A stretch of 64,000 bases of DNA from Acanthaster planci (lineage: Eukaryota; Echinodermata; Asteroidea; Valvatida; Acanthasteridae), in contig NW_019091484.1 of assembly GCF_001949145.1 (NCBI RefSeq), positions 556,310 to 620,309 of the forward strand, in the 5' to 3' direction. Within the stretch, counting starts at the first letter, position 1; the number at the start of each line of letters is the position of its first letter. Under the pieces are notes generated by a model. The model had not been told where the DNA came from. It worked only from the letters and a program-made list of their open reading frames with translations, and did no database searches. Both the position numbers and the translations under genes were made by a program. Below are positions 25,376 to 64,000 of the stretch, in pieces.

Positions 25376-25525
25376 AATGAGCCAGTTTTGCAATCCTATC
25401 GCGCATGTGTGATGGGTAATTCGGACGCGCGTACAAGGTATGCCCCTATCAGTGCGGCCCTACACGTATTCGCGAGCTTTGTTCCCGAATGACCTTGCTT
25501 TTTTGAAATACTGAGCTGGCTCATT
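25376..25525. repeat. Foldback MITE, copy 2 (family with 592-758)
   Basis: It begins AATGAGCCAGTTTTGCAATC and ends GAAATACTGAGCTGGCTCATT. Its reverse complement aligns with 592-758, including AAGCAAGGTCATTCGGGAAC. Confidence 0.65.
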
Positions 25526-26177
25526 GCGTTTTGAACTTTATTTGACGTGTTTGATTCATTAGACCGCTGCATTCTGATGAATAATTACTAATACAACCTA
25601 AAGGTTTTTTCGGAGACAACGATTACTTTATTGACCTTTTTGTTGGGACAGTATGACAGTAATATAAGGAAGCCTTCTCTTATGGATACTCCATTTTAAC
25701 TAGTCTTAATCGTCTGTGAAGAACGTCTGGGTGGAAATTCACATGAACTTCGTTCTACAGAAATTTTCATGTAGGCTCCTTTCTATAAACACTTGAAGTT
25801 CTTGTTGTATTTAGGACCCGTACAAACAGCTAGAACATGCTTGACAAGCTGAAACTCATTTTAAGAACTGTTCTGAAGTGAGGGGAACCTTCACACTGAT
25901 TGTCATGCTGCAAATTGGCTTATTACAGTATTAATGGCATTATATATTAAGTTTGCATTCATCCTGTCTACCCCAACGATGAGGTGATGGCAAAAAGAAG
26001 GAAATCGCTGAAATATCACCGTACAATTTTTGTTCTCTCTAAAGTATTCTTGAAGTACCGAACTACATGTATTATAAATGTGGCAAAAATCTGATCAACA
26101 TAGAAATACATGCACTATCATTTCATGTTCACTGACAACTATGACAAAATACCCCCTCCCAACTTAAAGTTCCGTTT

Positions 26178-29100
26178 TTATTTGAGAGTAGTTTTCAAAT
26201 CCTTAGTCCCGCTGCTTGGGCTACTTTGAGCTTCTGTTTGCCCCTTAGCTTCCTTTACTTTCTTCGGCTGGACCTCCTTCTTGCGAATCGTCTTGACAAC
26301 TTTCTGCTTGAGTTCATCAAGGGTCAAAGGCTGAACCTCGTCTTGGACTGGCTCCTCTACCTCGTCCGCAACTATGTATACGCCCTCTTGTGGCCTGTAA
26401 ATGCAAGTATATTTATAACTAGCTAAAATGCCCTCTTTGCAGAAAAAAATAAGGTTACAATTAATTCCTTCCTATATTTTGGTACTTGAGACGGCTCAAC
26501 AGGGCAATAATTAGCTCCTCTTTTAATATGATTGAATCTGCATCACTGTGAGGTACCTTACCTGTGAGGGCAGATATGGTTATGTTTAAACGTTTGTACC
26601 TGATATGGTAGCATTGGACTAGTATACTCCCAAGGGAGCTGAGATGGTTTCAAGACTGTTCAGATGTTGTGAGCCCAAACTGCAGGGATAATGACTTTCA
26701 GCGCATAGAGACATTTTTTAGTTTTATGCACTTTATACGAACTGTTCACGATCGAGTTGGTTTGTGAAATGTTTTTCCTTGACAACTTTCAGGGAGCACT
26801 TGTTTATCGTTTCATTAATTTCTAACATCAAAACACAGCAAACTGTCCAAATTGACTCCACAAATGTCGCCAACTAAAAAGAGTGTCTGCAATACTTGGG
26901 CAGAGCTAGTCTTTCTTGCTTTAAACTTGAGTGTAGGCTTCAGTTGAGCTGAGGGCGGTGTGGCCTTTTATTTTGGGTTCGTGACGCACGATCAGAGGGT
27001 CGGGTGTTCGAATTCAGCCCTGACCACAAGTTGTGACCTTGTGCAAGTCACCTCATCCCTTCTTGTCTCTCTCAACCCGGGAGAATCAGTGGGTAATGGA
27101 ATTTGCTAGGGAGCAAGCGCAGATGGACTTGCGTTCCAATCAGGAAGGGTAAACATACTCTTTGTTATTTCATGCCGAGGAAACCGGAGATCAATATCGA
27201 CGGGCCAAATTGTCTCGGGTAAACTATGGACCACTCTCATTTTGCCTGCAACTTATATGGGCGGCCAAAACTTGCAGAAATATCACCTTTTAGTTGGTTT
27301 TCGATTTTACCCCAAATTGTTTGAAGTGGCCACTTATCCCATAAATTTTAAATAGGGTTGCATTTTCATTCAATACTCATTAGTACGTGTATTATTACTC
27401 TTTCACTTTTGTCCCGACGGCCAACCATAGTTTTAGCAGCCACTTGTAGCAAAAAACACACATCTGACGTCAAAAGAGCAGACCCTTAATGCTGCTATTG
27501 CTAAGATCTGGTTTTCTGAAGAAAAAAAAAAGAAACATCCACGGTCTTTTTTCACTGCATACACTTCTCACGCAAGCAGAGTTGAGAGGGGGCGCCACAA
27601 CACGCACACTAGTAGTGAGGCGGGGAACACTTACTCTAGCGAGGGCGGCATGATAGAAATGCTGACACGGGGTGCTGGACGCAGCCTGGCAGCCACGATG
27701 CTACCAGTGGGTTTTGGCTGAAGAGTTGGCTGGACCGCGTCACCCTTCGAGGCATGAACTTCCTGCAGATGACCAGGGAGCGAAAATAGTCCTTGTTCAA
27801 ATATTGACATCAAGATCGACTGTGAAGTGCCTGGCTCATCTGAGCACCAGGGGCTAACTGGACTGGTGTTTAAATTTTCTTCTGTTTTTGTGATTGATAG
27901 ACTATATATATTTTTTTCAAGAAGCAACCTCCTTTGGTGAATAGAAGGTTTTACCATTACATCTGAGATATTAATAACCTTGTTTACTATTCAAACTGGG
28001 CACAGGCAACTTGGGATTTGACAGTGTCAATTTCGGCGTCAAGAATCTACCATAACGTGCAAATTCATAAAGTGCTCATGAAAACCTTCTGCTCTATAAT
28101 ATGGGTCTACGAACTCATAAAAAAGAAAAAAAAGACAGAACTATAGGTTGCTGTATTTTTGTACCCATGGAATCTTCATTTCTATCTTCCAGCTTGTGTT
28201 AACAAAAATTGCAATATTCAAATTTCTTATTTGCCATTTCCTTAGACTTACATATATTTATGTCAAGTTTTCACCTCAAAGTTACAATTGGCAGATCTTT
28301 AATAATAATGCACATGCTCAATTGAAGTAGTAACCTTGCTGACAAGAAGCATGCTTGCAAGTATACTAGGTATACGTAACCGGATTTGAATTACCTCTCT
28401 GGAAAGTTTTACAAAATGCACATGTGATCCCATTAAAGCGCTGCAGCCTCAAGGTTGCGACTTCCCTCATTTCCCACAGGTTAATACGTGTCATTTCCAG
28501 CCACAGCCATGTTTAATTCAGAAGTGGCTAGCGCATTGATCGCTGGTAAGATCAGAACCCACCTTCAACTGCAGGAAGTGTTGTATCAGCATCAGGTCAT
28601 TGGTAGTCTGCTCGATCTGCCCTAGGTACATCATGATATTCCGGGCCGAGATACCCCGGCCTGACCCCAGCAGATCGCAGATGGCCGTGTCGTCGCAGCC
28701 CAGCCGGCGGAACGTCCGGTCCACCGCCGTCTTCAACTGGTCGAGTAGCTTGCCCGATCGTTTCAGGCGCTTTTCGTACAACTTGCATTGGCGCTCGGCA
28801 GAGGTGAATCGTGTCTATTTGAACAAGAAACTTAGGTTAATACCGCGGTATATGATTAGAAATCATTTCTTCTCCGATTGTTTTACCTTCCTAACAAACT
28901 TCACAGGAGAGGAATCACTTCCCCAGCGACAACATGCCGACAACTAGAACAGCCTACTTTGATAATGTTTTAACTTCCTAATGAGAAATGTACACACAGT
29001 GAGAGTAAGTTTTCAAACATCATTTTGCTTGTATAGGCTAATTAATGAAGGGCAAATTCGTTATCATGTCAACTTACCAAGAGTGCCGAAATATACTGCT

Positions 29101-32100
29101 AGAATTGCCGTAGTTTCCTAGGGCTCTTTTATGTCATATCTTAGACCCTTTCTCTATAGTGAGCGACATTTTGTCTCGGCAGTAGTATGTACATTTTGCA
29201 GATGGTAACACCGTATGAATTGGTAAATTGTTGATAGTGAGTGTTAAGTAATGTTTCAATTGTGTAAAAAGAAGCACTTTTGTATGTTGGCTGTTCGTAT
29301 AGTTTGTCAAACTTTGGCATACACGTTGTTAAAGACAGACCTGTATTACGACAGTATTTAACTTAAAAAAATGAACTTAGGAGCTTACTCTCGGATTATA
29401 AATACAGTTCACAAAATGTTATTTTCCTCCAACACTTACTTCAAGTTCCTTCAGGATGTTCTGTCTGCTTTGGTCCAACTTCATCCCTTGCTTCTGGAAG
29501 GCTTCAATGTCGGCGTTGAGGGCGCCGATCACATCGTGCAAGACTTCCACCTCGCTGTTCAACTCATTGACGTAGTTGAAGAGTGCGAAGTTCACGTCTT
29601 CCTTCTTAATGAAGTCGTGGACCATTCGGTCCAGGTCGTTTTGGCCAGTGACACCGCGGACTCTCTCGAACGCCCGCTCAAATTGCTCAATCTCTTCTTT
29701 GTGAGCACGCTCATTGGCTTTCTTGTCTTCTGTGGAGGTAACAATCAAAAGGGACAGGTAAACAATTTCAAAGCACGTGAAAGTTTCACCTGATAAATTA
29801 GGCGGGTCGTTATGTCCTTGAACATTAAATTTCATAGACAAAACACATAGGTAAAATTTAGTAAGGGATGGGCTAGGGGTAAGATTCATGTGAAACTGAA
29901 AAAAAAAACAGTTTGAAAGATTCTCCTGTTTCTATTGCACTTTCGTTCACGTAATACTATGAATAAGGAATTCAAACTAACTACAAGTCCAACTTTTGCG
30001 TGATAATCACATCATCATGCAAAATTTCATCAATCCATTTTAAAATACGTTGTGTGCTAATTTTGAGGGTGGGTATAAATGGATGTTGACGCTTTTTTGC
30101 ATTTTAGTAACATTTCAGAAGAGAGTGATTCTTCGGCTGTTCTTCCATACTCACACCGTTTTCCAAACGCGCGGGTGGTTGTCGATTTTTTTTTCACAAA
30201 ATAAAATGACCCTGTACAGTACTGGGGGTTGTTTGCCGCCACGATTCATCCTAATATGTGTACTTTTTGATGATCGTAATTTTGCCCAAGCGGGAATGAC
30301 GACCTCTGCCACTGGTTACACAAAATCCATCCAAAGCAATTGATAGCTCAAAGCAGACTTGTAGATCGTCAGTCACAAGTCAGTCCACAAGTCAACTCAC
30401 AAGCCATTTCACAAGTCAGTGCGGAAGTAAAGAATCGAAGAATAACAGAGGAATACCTTTGCAACAGTTCATTTTAAATAGCTGTCGAGTTGACTTCTTG
30501 CTGAATGACTTGTGACTGACTTGTCGTGACTTGGAATGACTTGTGACTGACTTGATTACAACTCTAGCTCAAAGCATGCCACCTTGGGCTCTTTGATATG
30601 AGTGGTGGTTGCCAGCGAACCTTTCTTCTTCCGCTTGGCAGCCTCGATTGCTTTCATCTCCGTCCGTTCTTGGCACTTGACCGCCATGAAGTCCTTCAGC
30701 TTCTGGTCGTGGTCAATGATCCGCTTGAGTTCCTTGATGTCAAAGCCGTACAGTGTCTGCTCCCTCTCCGATCGCTCGCGAATAGCCGACATCTTCGCCT
30801 GAGCTTCGTCTCTGGGAAAAACAAATATACAACACCGCAAAAAGTCAAATAAAAGACATTATTTACTTCGCATTAAATGCAAAAATATCATTAATGCCGT
30901 CGTTCTATCGCATATTATCTGTTGCTGAAGGTAGTCAACGATTCTGCTGTACTTTGTGCATAACAGATCACAGCACAAGTTCTATCAGTATGCCACTGCA
31001 CTGCATAACAGATCACAGCACAAATTCTATGAGTATGCCACTGCGCACGCGAGTTTGATCACTGGTGGCGGAAGCTGGGGGTACAGGGGGCCACTACCCC
31101 ACTGGGGAGGGGTAGGCACCCTCCACCTTTGGCAGGTTCTTTAATGGATTATGCCTGATGGTCTCACAAATTCCCCCATCCCACTTTGAAAATCATTCCT
31201 CCACCATTGAGTTTGATTTTTATGCGTACAACAATAATTCCCTTTACTAGGCAACGGTACCTCAGCTCGTGTTTTGATGGGCTTGGCTGGCCACGAGATA
31301 TTTTTCAGACGACACTATATGCTACTCATTTAAGTCCTTTTAAATTGCGTTAGTACCGCAAATAGGACTACTTTCGTTCATAGCCTCTGGCATCAACACA
31401 AGTGGCCCATCAGAGCTCCCCCGCCGCCACCGCCGTCGCTTGACCAACCCCTCCCCCCACCATCACCACGGCCAGCCCCTACCTCATATCATAAGCTGCG
31501 GTAGCCTCCTCAATCATTTCGGTGATCCTACATTTCAGCTCGTTCTGCTCCTTGCTCAGTATGCGGTACAGCTTGTCGTAGATGGCGCGTTCCCTCCTCA
31601 GGTGCTCGATTCGTTCTCGCAGCTCCAGGTTCTTGGTGAGCATCGTGTTGAATGCAACTGTTGCCTTCAATTTAAAGGGGGGGGGAATGACCCAGATATC
31701 AGGCAGGTCGATATTAAAACTTTGTGACTCCGTAGTAGCCAGCGATGATGCATTATGAGTATCAATTCAGGTCAACAGATGATTTTCCACGTATAAAATT
31801 CTGAATTTGCTTTTGCTTCCATGCATTTTCAAGGATCGAAAAGTCTTTTTCCCATGGAATGGAATACTTTTCATATACAGAAAGAATGTAGTAATATTAA
31901 GCTCACACTGCTGGACAGCTGCGTGGTGACATCTCACGAAGGTTACGCTTATGCAGACGTGACACGTTAGATATTGGCATACCTTGTCTAGCCGGTTTTC
32001 CAGGACTCTGATTCGCTTCTGGGTGCTCACGTGACGGATACTGTCCACCTGGAAACCACCCAAATCTTTGTACTTCTTTTGAAGCATGCGCTCAAGCTCT

Positions 32101-33912
32101 CTGACCTGTATGTACCGATACGGTCATTGTTAAGTATTCATTTCTCGGAAAAGCGCGCTTTATAAGTTGCAACTTACAACGAGTGAAACTTTCTAACTTC
32201 TATCCATGAAGTCGCGTAGTGTGAATGTTTAACGGAAGTACTGTAACTTGCAGCGCTTACAAACAATTGAACGATTTTCCTTTACTCGATTCCGCTCTTT
32301 TTCACGGTGGGTTTAAACTCCGCCCCTCCACCGTGCTAGATGTCTGTCATGTGCTAGAAATTTCGGCGCCATTAGAAAAAAGGTATATTGATCAAAATTT
32401 TTAGGTATTTGTAATTTTAAATTTGTTTCAGTTTTCTGACTCAAAAGGAATTTTAGGATAAGAATGAAATATGTGCCTGGCCTGTCTTAAGTAATGTCAA
32501 CCCTTATGCATTAGTCGCGTCCCAAGGAATGTTAAGACCGGTAAAGCATATACAATCTCTTAGCACATCTCTGATTACTGCAGCCGCCAATCGGCGCTTA
32601 AAATTCCTTTTTTTAATGTCTAAACAGAGTTTTCCGATGAAGCCTCAATAGACCATTTTCAAAGGAAAATCATTTGTTTTGCAATCCCAGAATCTATCTC
32701 ATTCAATGTAATCTGTTACATGGGGGTGGCCCCGGACTAGTTTGGGTTCCATGCCTCATTTTCATTTAAAAAACATGACTTTAAACATTTTGATATAAAT
32801 AATCACAAATTTTAAATTATTCATCAGCATAAATGACATTCTCAGGTGTCAGAATAAAGAAAACCTCGCTTTCAATTCAATATGACCGATTTGTGATTAA
32901 GGCCAGTTACCTTTTCATCCAACTTGGTGATAACACCCTCTTCCTCAGCTACGGTCGCTTTATCTTCTTGGTAGAGTGCCAGCAGTTTCTGAAGGCGCTG
33001 CATGTTGGCCTTGTCCTTCTTTAAATTGGTCTGGTTGAGAGCCAGTCTGAGGTCAATGTCGATTTCCTGTCCCTCTTCACTCAAGGAATCAATGTGGGAC
33101 CTAACACAGTCAAGCATGAAATCCACATTTTGATGTTAAGTCAAATTGCTCAGTATATAGGGTTATATTAACAAAAACGTCAGCAGAAAGCTTGATATGG
33201 AACTGTTTAATCAGTGAGCTCGACCTCTATACTATATCATCTTAACTTCATTCACAAAACCCCCTGAAATTCAGAACTCTCGAATTAATAAAAAAGATAA
33301 GTAATGTATGCACGCTATGAAAGTACCAACTGAAAAAGTCCTTATGTTATTGATTTTACCCTTCTTGAGGGACTGAACTCGACTTTACCTAAGGTTTTCA
33401 ATTCTATTCATGATTTAGCGTCCTAAGGTGAGTCGGTTGCGGCTCAATGCAGCGCCAATTTCGGTGACAGAACTTGTTTTATAAATATAAAAATAAAATA
33501 AATGACTTTTCCCTCCTACTCTGTTCCTCAACAAAGATCGCTTTTAACAGTCACAAAATCCGATATTCAAAGAGGTTTTTAAATCATTGCTCAGTAAATT
33601 ATTTCAGTTCATAATGAAGAACATAGTTCACATCAAGAGAGAGACATCTGAAAGTTCCAGAACATAAGACGGTTCATTTGCGGGAAGGAAAAGTATTATG
33701 GAGATGAAAAGGGGAAAATGGGAGGAATAATCTCACTTCTGTTTCCTGATGATGTTCCTTGCTTCCTCGAAGTAAGTCTTCCGGTGGCTCTCCACGATGC
33801 GGTACTGGCGGTGCAAGCGAGCCAGTTCCTCCTCGGCCAGTCGCTGATCATTCTCCTGTTCTGTCGGAGAGTCCACGCGCTTCATTGCAGCTCGGTTCAT
33901 TTTGGCTTTCAT
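26178..33912 (-). CDS. ODAD1: Outer dynein arm docking complex coiled-coil protein (ODAD1/CCDC63/CCDC114 family), 582 aa
   Basis: Nine coding exons, in transcript order: 33912-33737, 33100-32911, 32105-31983, 31664-31483, 30811-30621, 29729-29440, 28814-28563, 27762-27635, 26394-26178. All phases agree and the frame runs from ATG (33912) to TAA. The product is almost wholly coiled coil. Stretches typical of the family are STQKRIRVLENRLDK, FNTMLTKNLELRERIEHL, KELKRIIDHDQKLKDFM, NFALFNYVNELNSEVE and, near the C-terminus, RRLGCDDTAICDLLG with MMYLGQIEQTTNDL. The last exon encodes a Lys/Glu-rich tail. Family members anchor outer dynein arms to doublet microtubules of motile cilia and sperm flagella. 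Invertebrate orthology to ODAD1 versus CCDC63 is not resolved here. The donor after exon 5 (GTTCGC) is weak but is the only one that keeps frame. Exon 7 could start 21 bp later. A 5' UTR exon is possible, since an AG acceptor lies about 20 bp before the ATG. Confidence 0.9.
26945..27170 (+). mobile_element. tRNA-like SINE, copy 2
   Basis: It contains GGTGTTCGAATTC (B-box-like) after GATCAGAGGGTCGG, then TGACCTTGTGCAAGTCACCTC, a word shared by many tRNA-derived SINEs, then the part that matches the copy at 11240-11440. It lies in the last intron of the ODAD1-like gene, antisense to it. Confidence 0.6.
30366..30557. repeat. CAAGTCA-rich foldback repeat
   Basis: The left arm is a run of CACAAGTCA-type words (AGTCACAAGTCAGTCCACAA). 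The right arm carries the inverse (TGACTTGTGACTGACTTG, twice). The centre is unrelated sequence. It lies about 60 bp from an exon of the ODAD1-like gene. A diverged relative is at 49655-49775. Confidence 0.65.
30958..31047. repeat. 45-bp tandem duplication (two units)
   Basis: The unit starts GCATAACAGATCACAGCACA and recurs after 45 bp with two or three mismatches. It lies in an intron of the ODAD1-like gene. Confidence 0.85.
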
Positions 33913-35230
33913 CTCGAATTATGTTTTTACTTCCTAAGACAAAAAGCGGTATTGTTTAAGGCTTAACGCAGCGAACAGGATGCAGGATCGATGTTTTCAG
34001 GCAACATACACATAACATGAGTGTACTCAAGAGGTAATGCAAAAGTACGATTTTTCTCAGGACAGACAAAGATTATTAACAAAGAATGAGGAAAAAATAA
34101 CATTTTTTTTCTTCCCCGAAATCACTGTGTTAATATTGTTTACTGTAGGTAAGCCCTATAACGGTTATTATTACTTGTTTATGTCCAAATAATTGATAAA
34201 AAATAGGTTTTATCAATGTGAGCCCATAAATGCCCATTTACTGCATCTCAGTACTATTTTCTGAACATTTATGCAAGTTTATTTTGGGGATTTCGTGGAT
34301 GTTGGTACACTTACCCTTTAAGAGCAAAGTACGGTTTGTCCTGTTTCTCCAAGTTGTGTTTGGTTTGTGAAGATAGTGGATGTTTGGTTGGTAGTGGCAA
34401 CTTTTTTTCGTGCGTGTCACGATACGAATACGGGTATTGTTACGAACAATAACATTAGCCGCGTCTGATATTAACGTGCGCCTAGTGCGAGAGGGCGCTA
34501 TTCAGTTTCTGTAAACTTGGTGCTCTCAAAATCATAGCCAGATATAGTCTTGCTCCTCGTTCGCCTCATCCAACCATAGAGCTAGGTGTCCCTAACTCTA
34601 TGATCCAACTTACCCAAGATGCATTGGAGTACCGCTATTTTACCACGAAGGAAGCTCACCATCTCAATTTACCCTGTTCAAACGATATGATCTGCATTTA
34701 AACAATGAATAAACATGTACAATGATTTGGACCCATCTCAGACAAAACTTAGTCAAACCATGGGCTGGCAGTAAGTATGTGGGCAAAAGGAAACACTTCA
34801 ATTGTGAGGGAAGTTTGGTAAAGAAATAAAATACATGTAAAACGTGCAAATCACTTGAAAAAATTGAAAAGGTTTTCAGGCTAAATTTGGGCGCCTCAAT
34901 AATACATCGCTGTTTTCGTGCACTTTGCACATAAACTCCCACTGTATACGTACATGATCACAACCTCTACGCTTTAAGGCTTACACAGATACTAAAGATC
35001 GATATATTGGTTTTTTCTGCTTTTCTTTGGGACGCACGAAGTTCCATTTTTTTTGTTGACAAAAGTTGGCCTTGGATTGCGAGTTGTGCCGCATCCGGAA
35101 CGTGTTCATGTTTTACTTAGGCCCACTGTAGCTAGATATGTACTTGTGTGAATGAAGGTTGCTGGAAGAATCACATGGTAGAAACGGACCAATGAGCTTC
35201 AGTCCTTGAACCCACAGCTTTCAGAGCAAC
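33913..35230. promoter_or_regulatory. Divergent upstream region of ODAD1-like and MAP kinase genes
   Basis: The start codons of the two genes face away from each other across 1318 bp. On the kinase side a CCAAT word (35189-35193) and an ETS-like CCGGAA (35095-35100) precede the ATG at 35231, which sits in a good start context (CAACATGG). On the ODAD1 side a GGCAAC half-site occurs near 34396, but there is no full RFX X-box. No TATA box is evident for either gene. Confidence 0.45.
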
Positions 35231-63605
<28,375 letters not shown>

Positions 63606-64000
63606 GTAAGGCAGTCTCTTGGAGGGTTTTATCCCACTTTCGTTTTTGTTGGGGTCTGCTTTAACCCCCCCCCTAATCTGAGAGTCATCCTTGTGCCCTT
63701 GTCTCAGTGTAAGTGCCCAGTCGATTTGTTGGTGAAAAAAACAAGAAAAGAGGGATTTATTGTTCGGTGGCTGTTAGATACGAGGGCAGAAAAGGACTGG
63801 AGATAGTTGCTGATTGGTTAGCAGTCAGTATTTAGATGTCATAATGCCCTAAAATGAGGGATAAGTGGTTACTGTGGGTAGCCATGTCGACTAGAAGAAT
63901 CCTTTACTGACAAGGAAGAAACAGGCTGGTGGGACAACTTTCAACTTGGTGTATGTTCGCACGCGAACACGGTACGTGTACGTTTAAACAGAAATGCTTT
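63606..64000 (+). other. Start of MAP kinase intron 6
   Basis: Donor GTAAGG follows AAG G, so the next exon must resume in phase 1. Nothing else is recognised before the window ends. Confidence 0.8.

Larger units (their letters stand above)
22985..26177. other. Intergenic region between convergent genes
   Basis: It lies between the 3' end of the procarboxypeptidase and the stop codon of the minus-strand ODAD1-like gene. It holds two foldback elements (23401-23545, 25376-25525) and a CA tract near 24231-24241. Minus-strand AATAAA words near 25627 could serve the ODAD1-like gene. Open frames around 24611-24885 have no recognised homology or splice context. Confidence 0.6.

Noticed and set aside
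34386-34401. Possible RFX X-box (GTTGGTAGTGGCAAC) upstream of the ciliary gene
   Set aside because: Only the GGCAAC half-site fits; the other half lacks the required CC, and it is about 480 bp from the start codon.

Overview
This is a piece of animal genome: split genes with GT-AG introns, ciliary and signalling genes of metazoan type, intron-to-exon ratio well above 10, and many short non-autonomous transposons. The abundance of the palindromic word TACATGTACATGTA and of GTAGGCCTAC-type words suggests a marine deuterostome invertebrate (echinoderm, hemichordate or cephalochordate). That is only an impression from composition; I cannot name the species. Two runs of N (36385-36589, 55591-55742) and two single Ns (16646, 19429) show a draft scaffold.

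Layout. (1) 403-7270 (+): the last five exons of an M14 metallocarboxypeptidase whose 5' half lies to the left. (2) 10097-22907 (+): a complete secreted procarboxypeptidase A-like gene (10 exons, 419 aa) with a TATA box. It is a tandem paralogue of gene 1 with the same exon structure. Its introns hold a 2.2-2.7 kb direct duplication carrying a second copy of two coding exons, with the second copy bracketed by single Ns. (3) 26178-33912 (-): nine coding exons of an outer-dynein-arm docking-complex coiled-coil protein (ODAD1/CCDC63/CCDC114 family). (4) 35231-63605 (+, continues past the right edge): an ERK-type MAP kinase with a 14.5 kb first intron and two introns that look U12-type. Genes 2 and 3 are convergent; genes 3 and 4 are divergent with about 1.3 kb between their start codons.

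The three loci do not form a pathway: digestive proteases, a motile-cilium structural protein and a signalling kinase simply lie next to each other. Apart from exons, the window is mostly introns filled with repeats. These include two copies of a tRNA-like SINE, a 5'-truncated LINE, a hAT-like insertion with an 8-bp target duplication, at least six foldback (MITE-like) families, a 30-bp minisatellite, and dense TACATGTA palindromes nearly confined to the MAP kinase introns.

The observations most worth checking are the two U12-type introns in the kinase, the N-bracketed duplicated exon pair in gene 2 (false haplotype duplication versus mutually exclusive exons), the inverted pair of MITEs at 43.3 and 45.4 kb, and the different S1' pocket residue of the two carboxypeptidases. 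I found no wholly new gene system.
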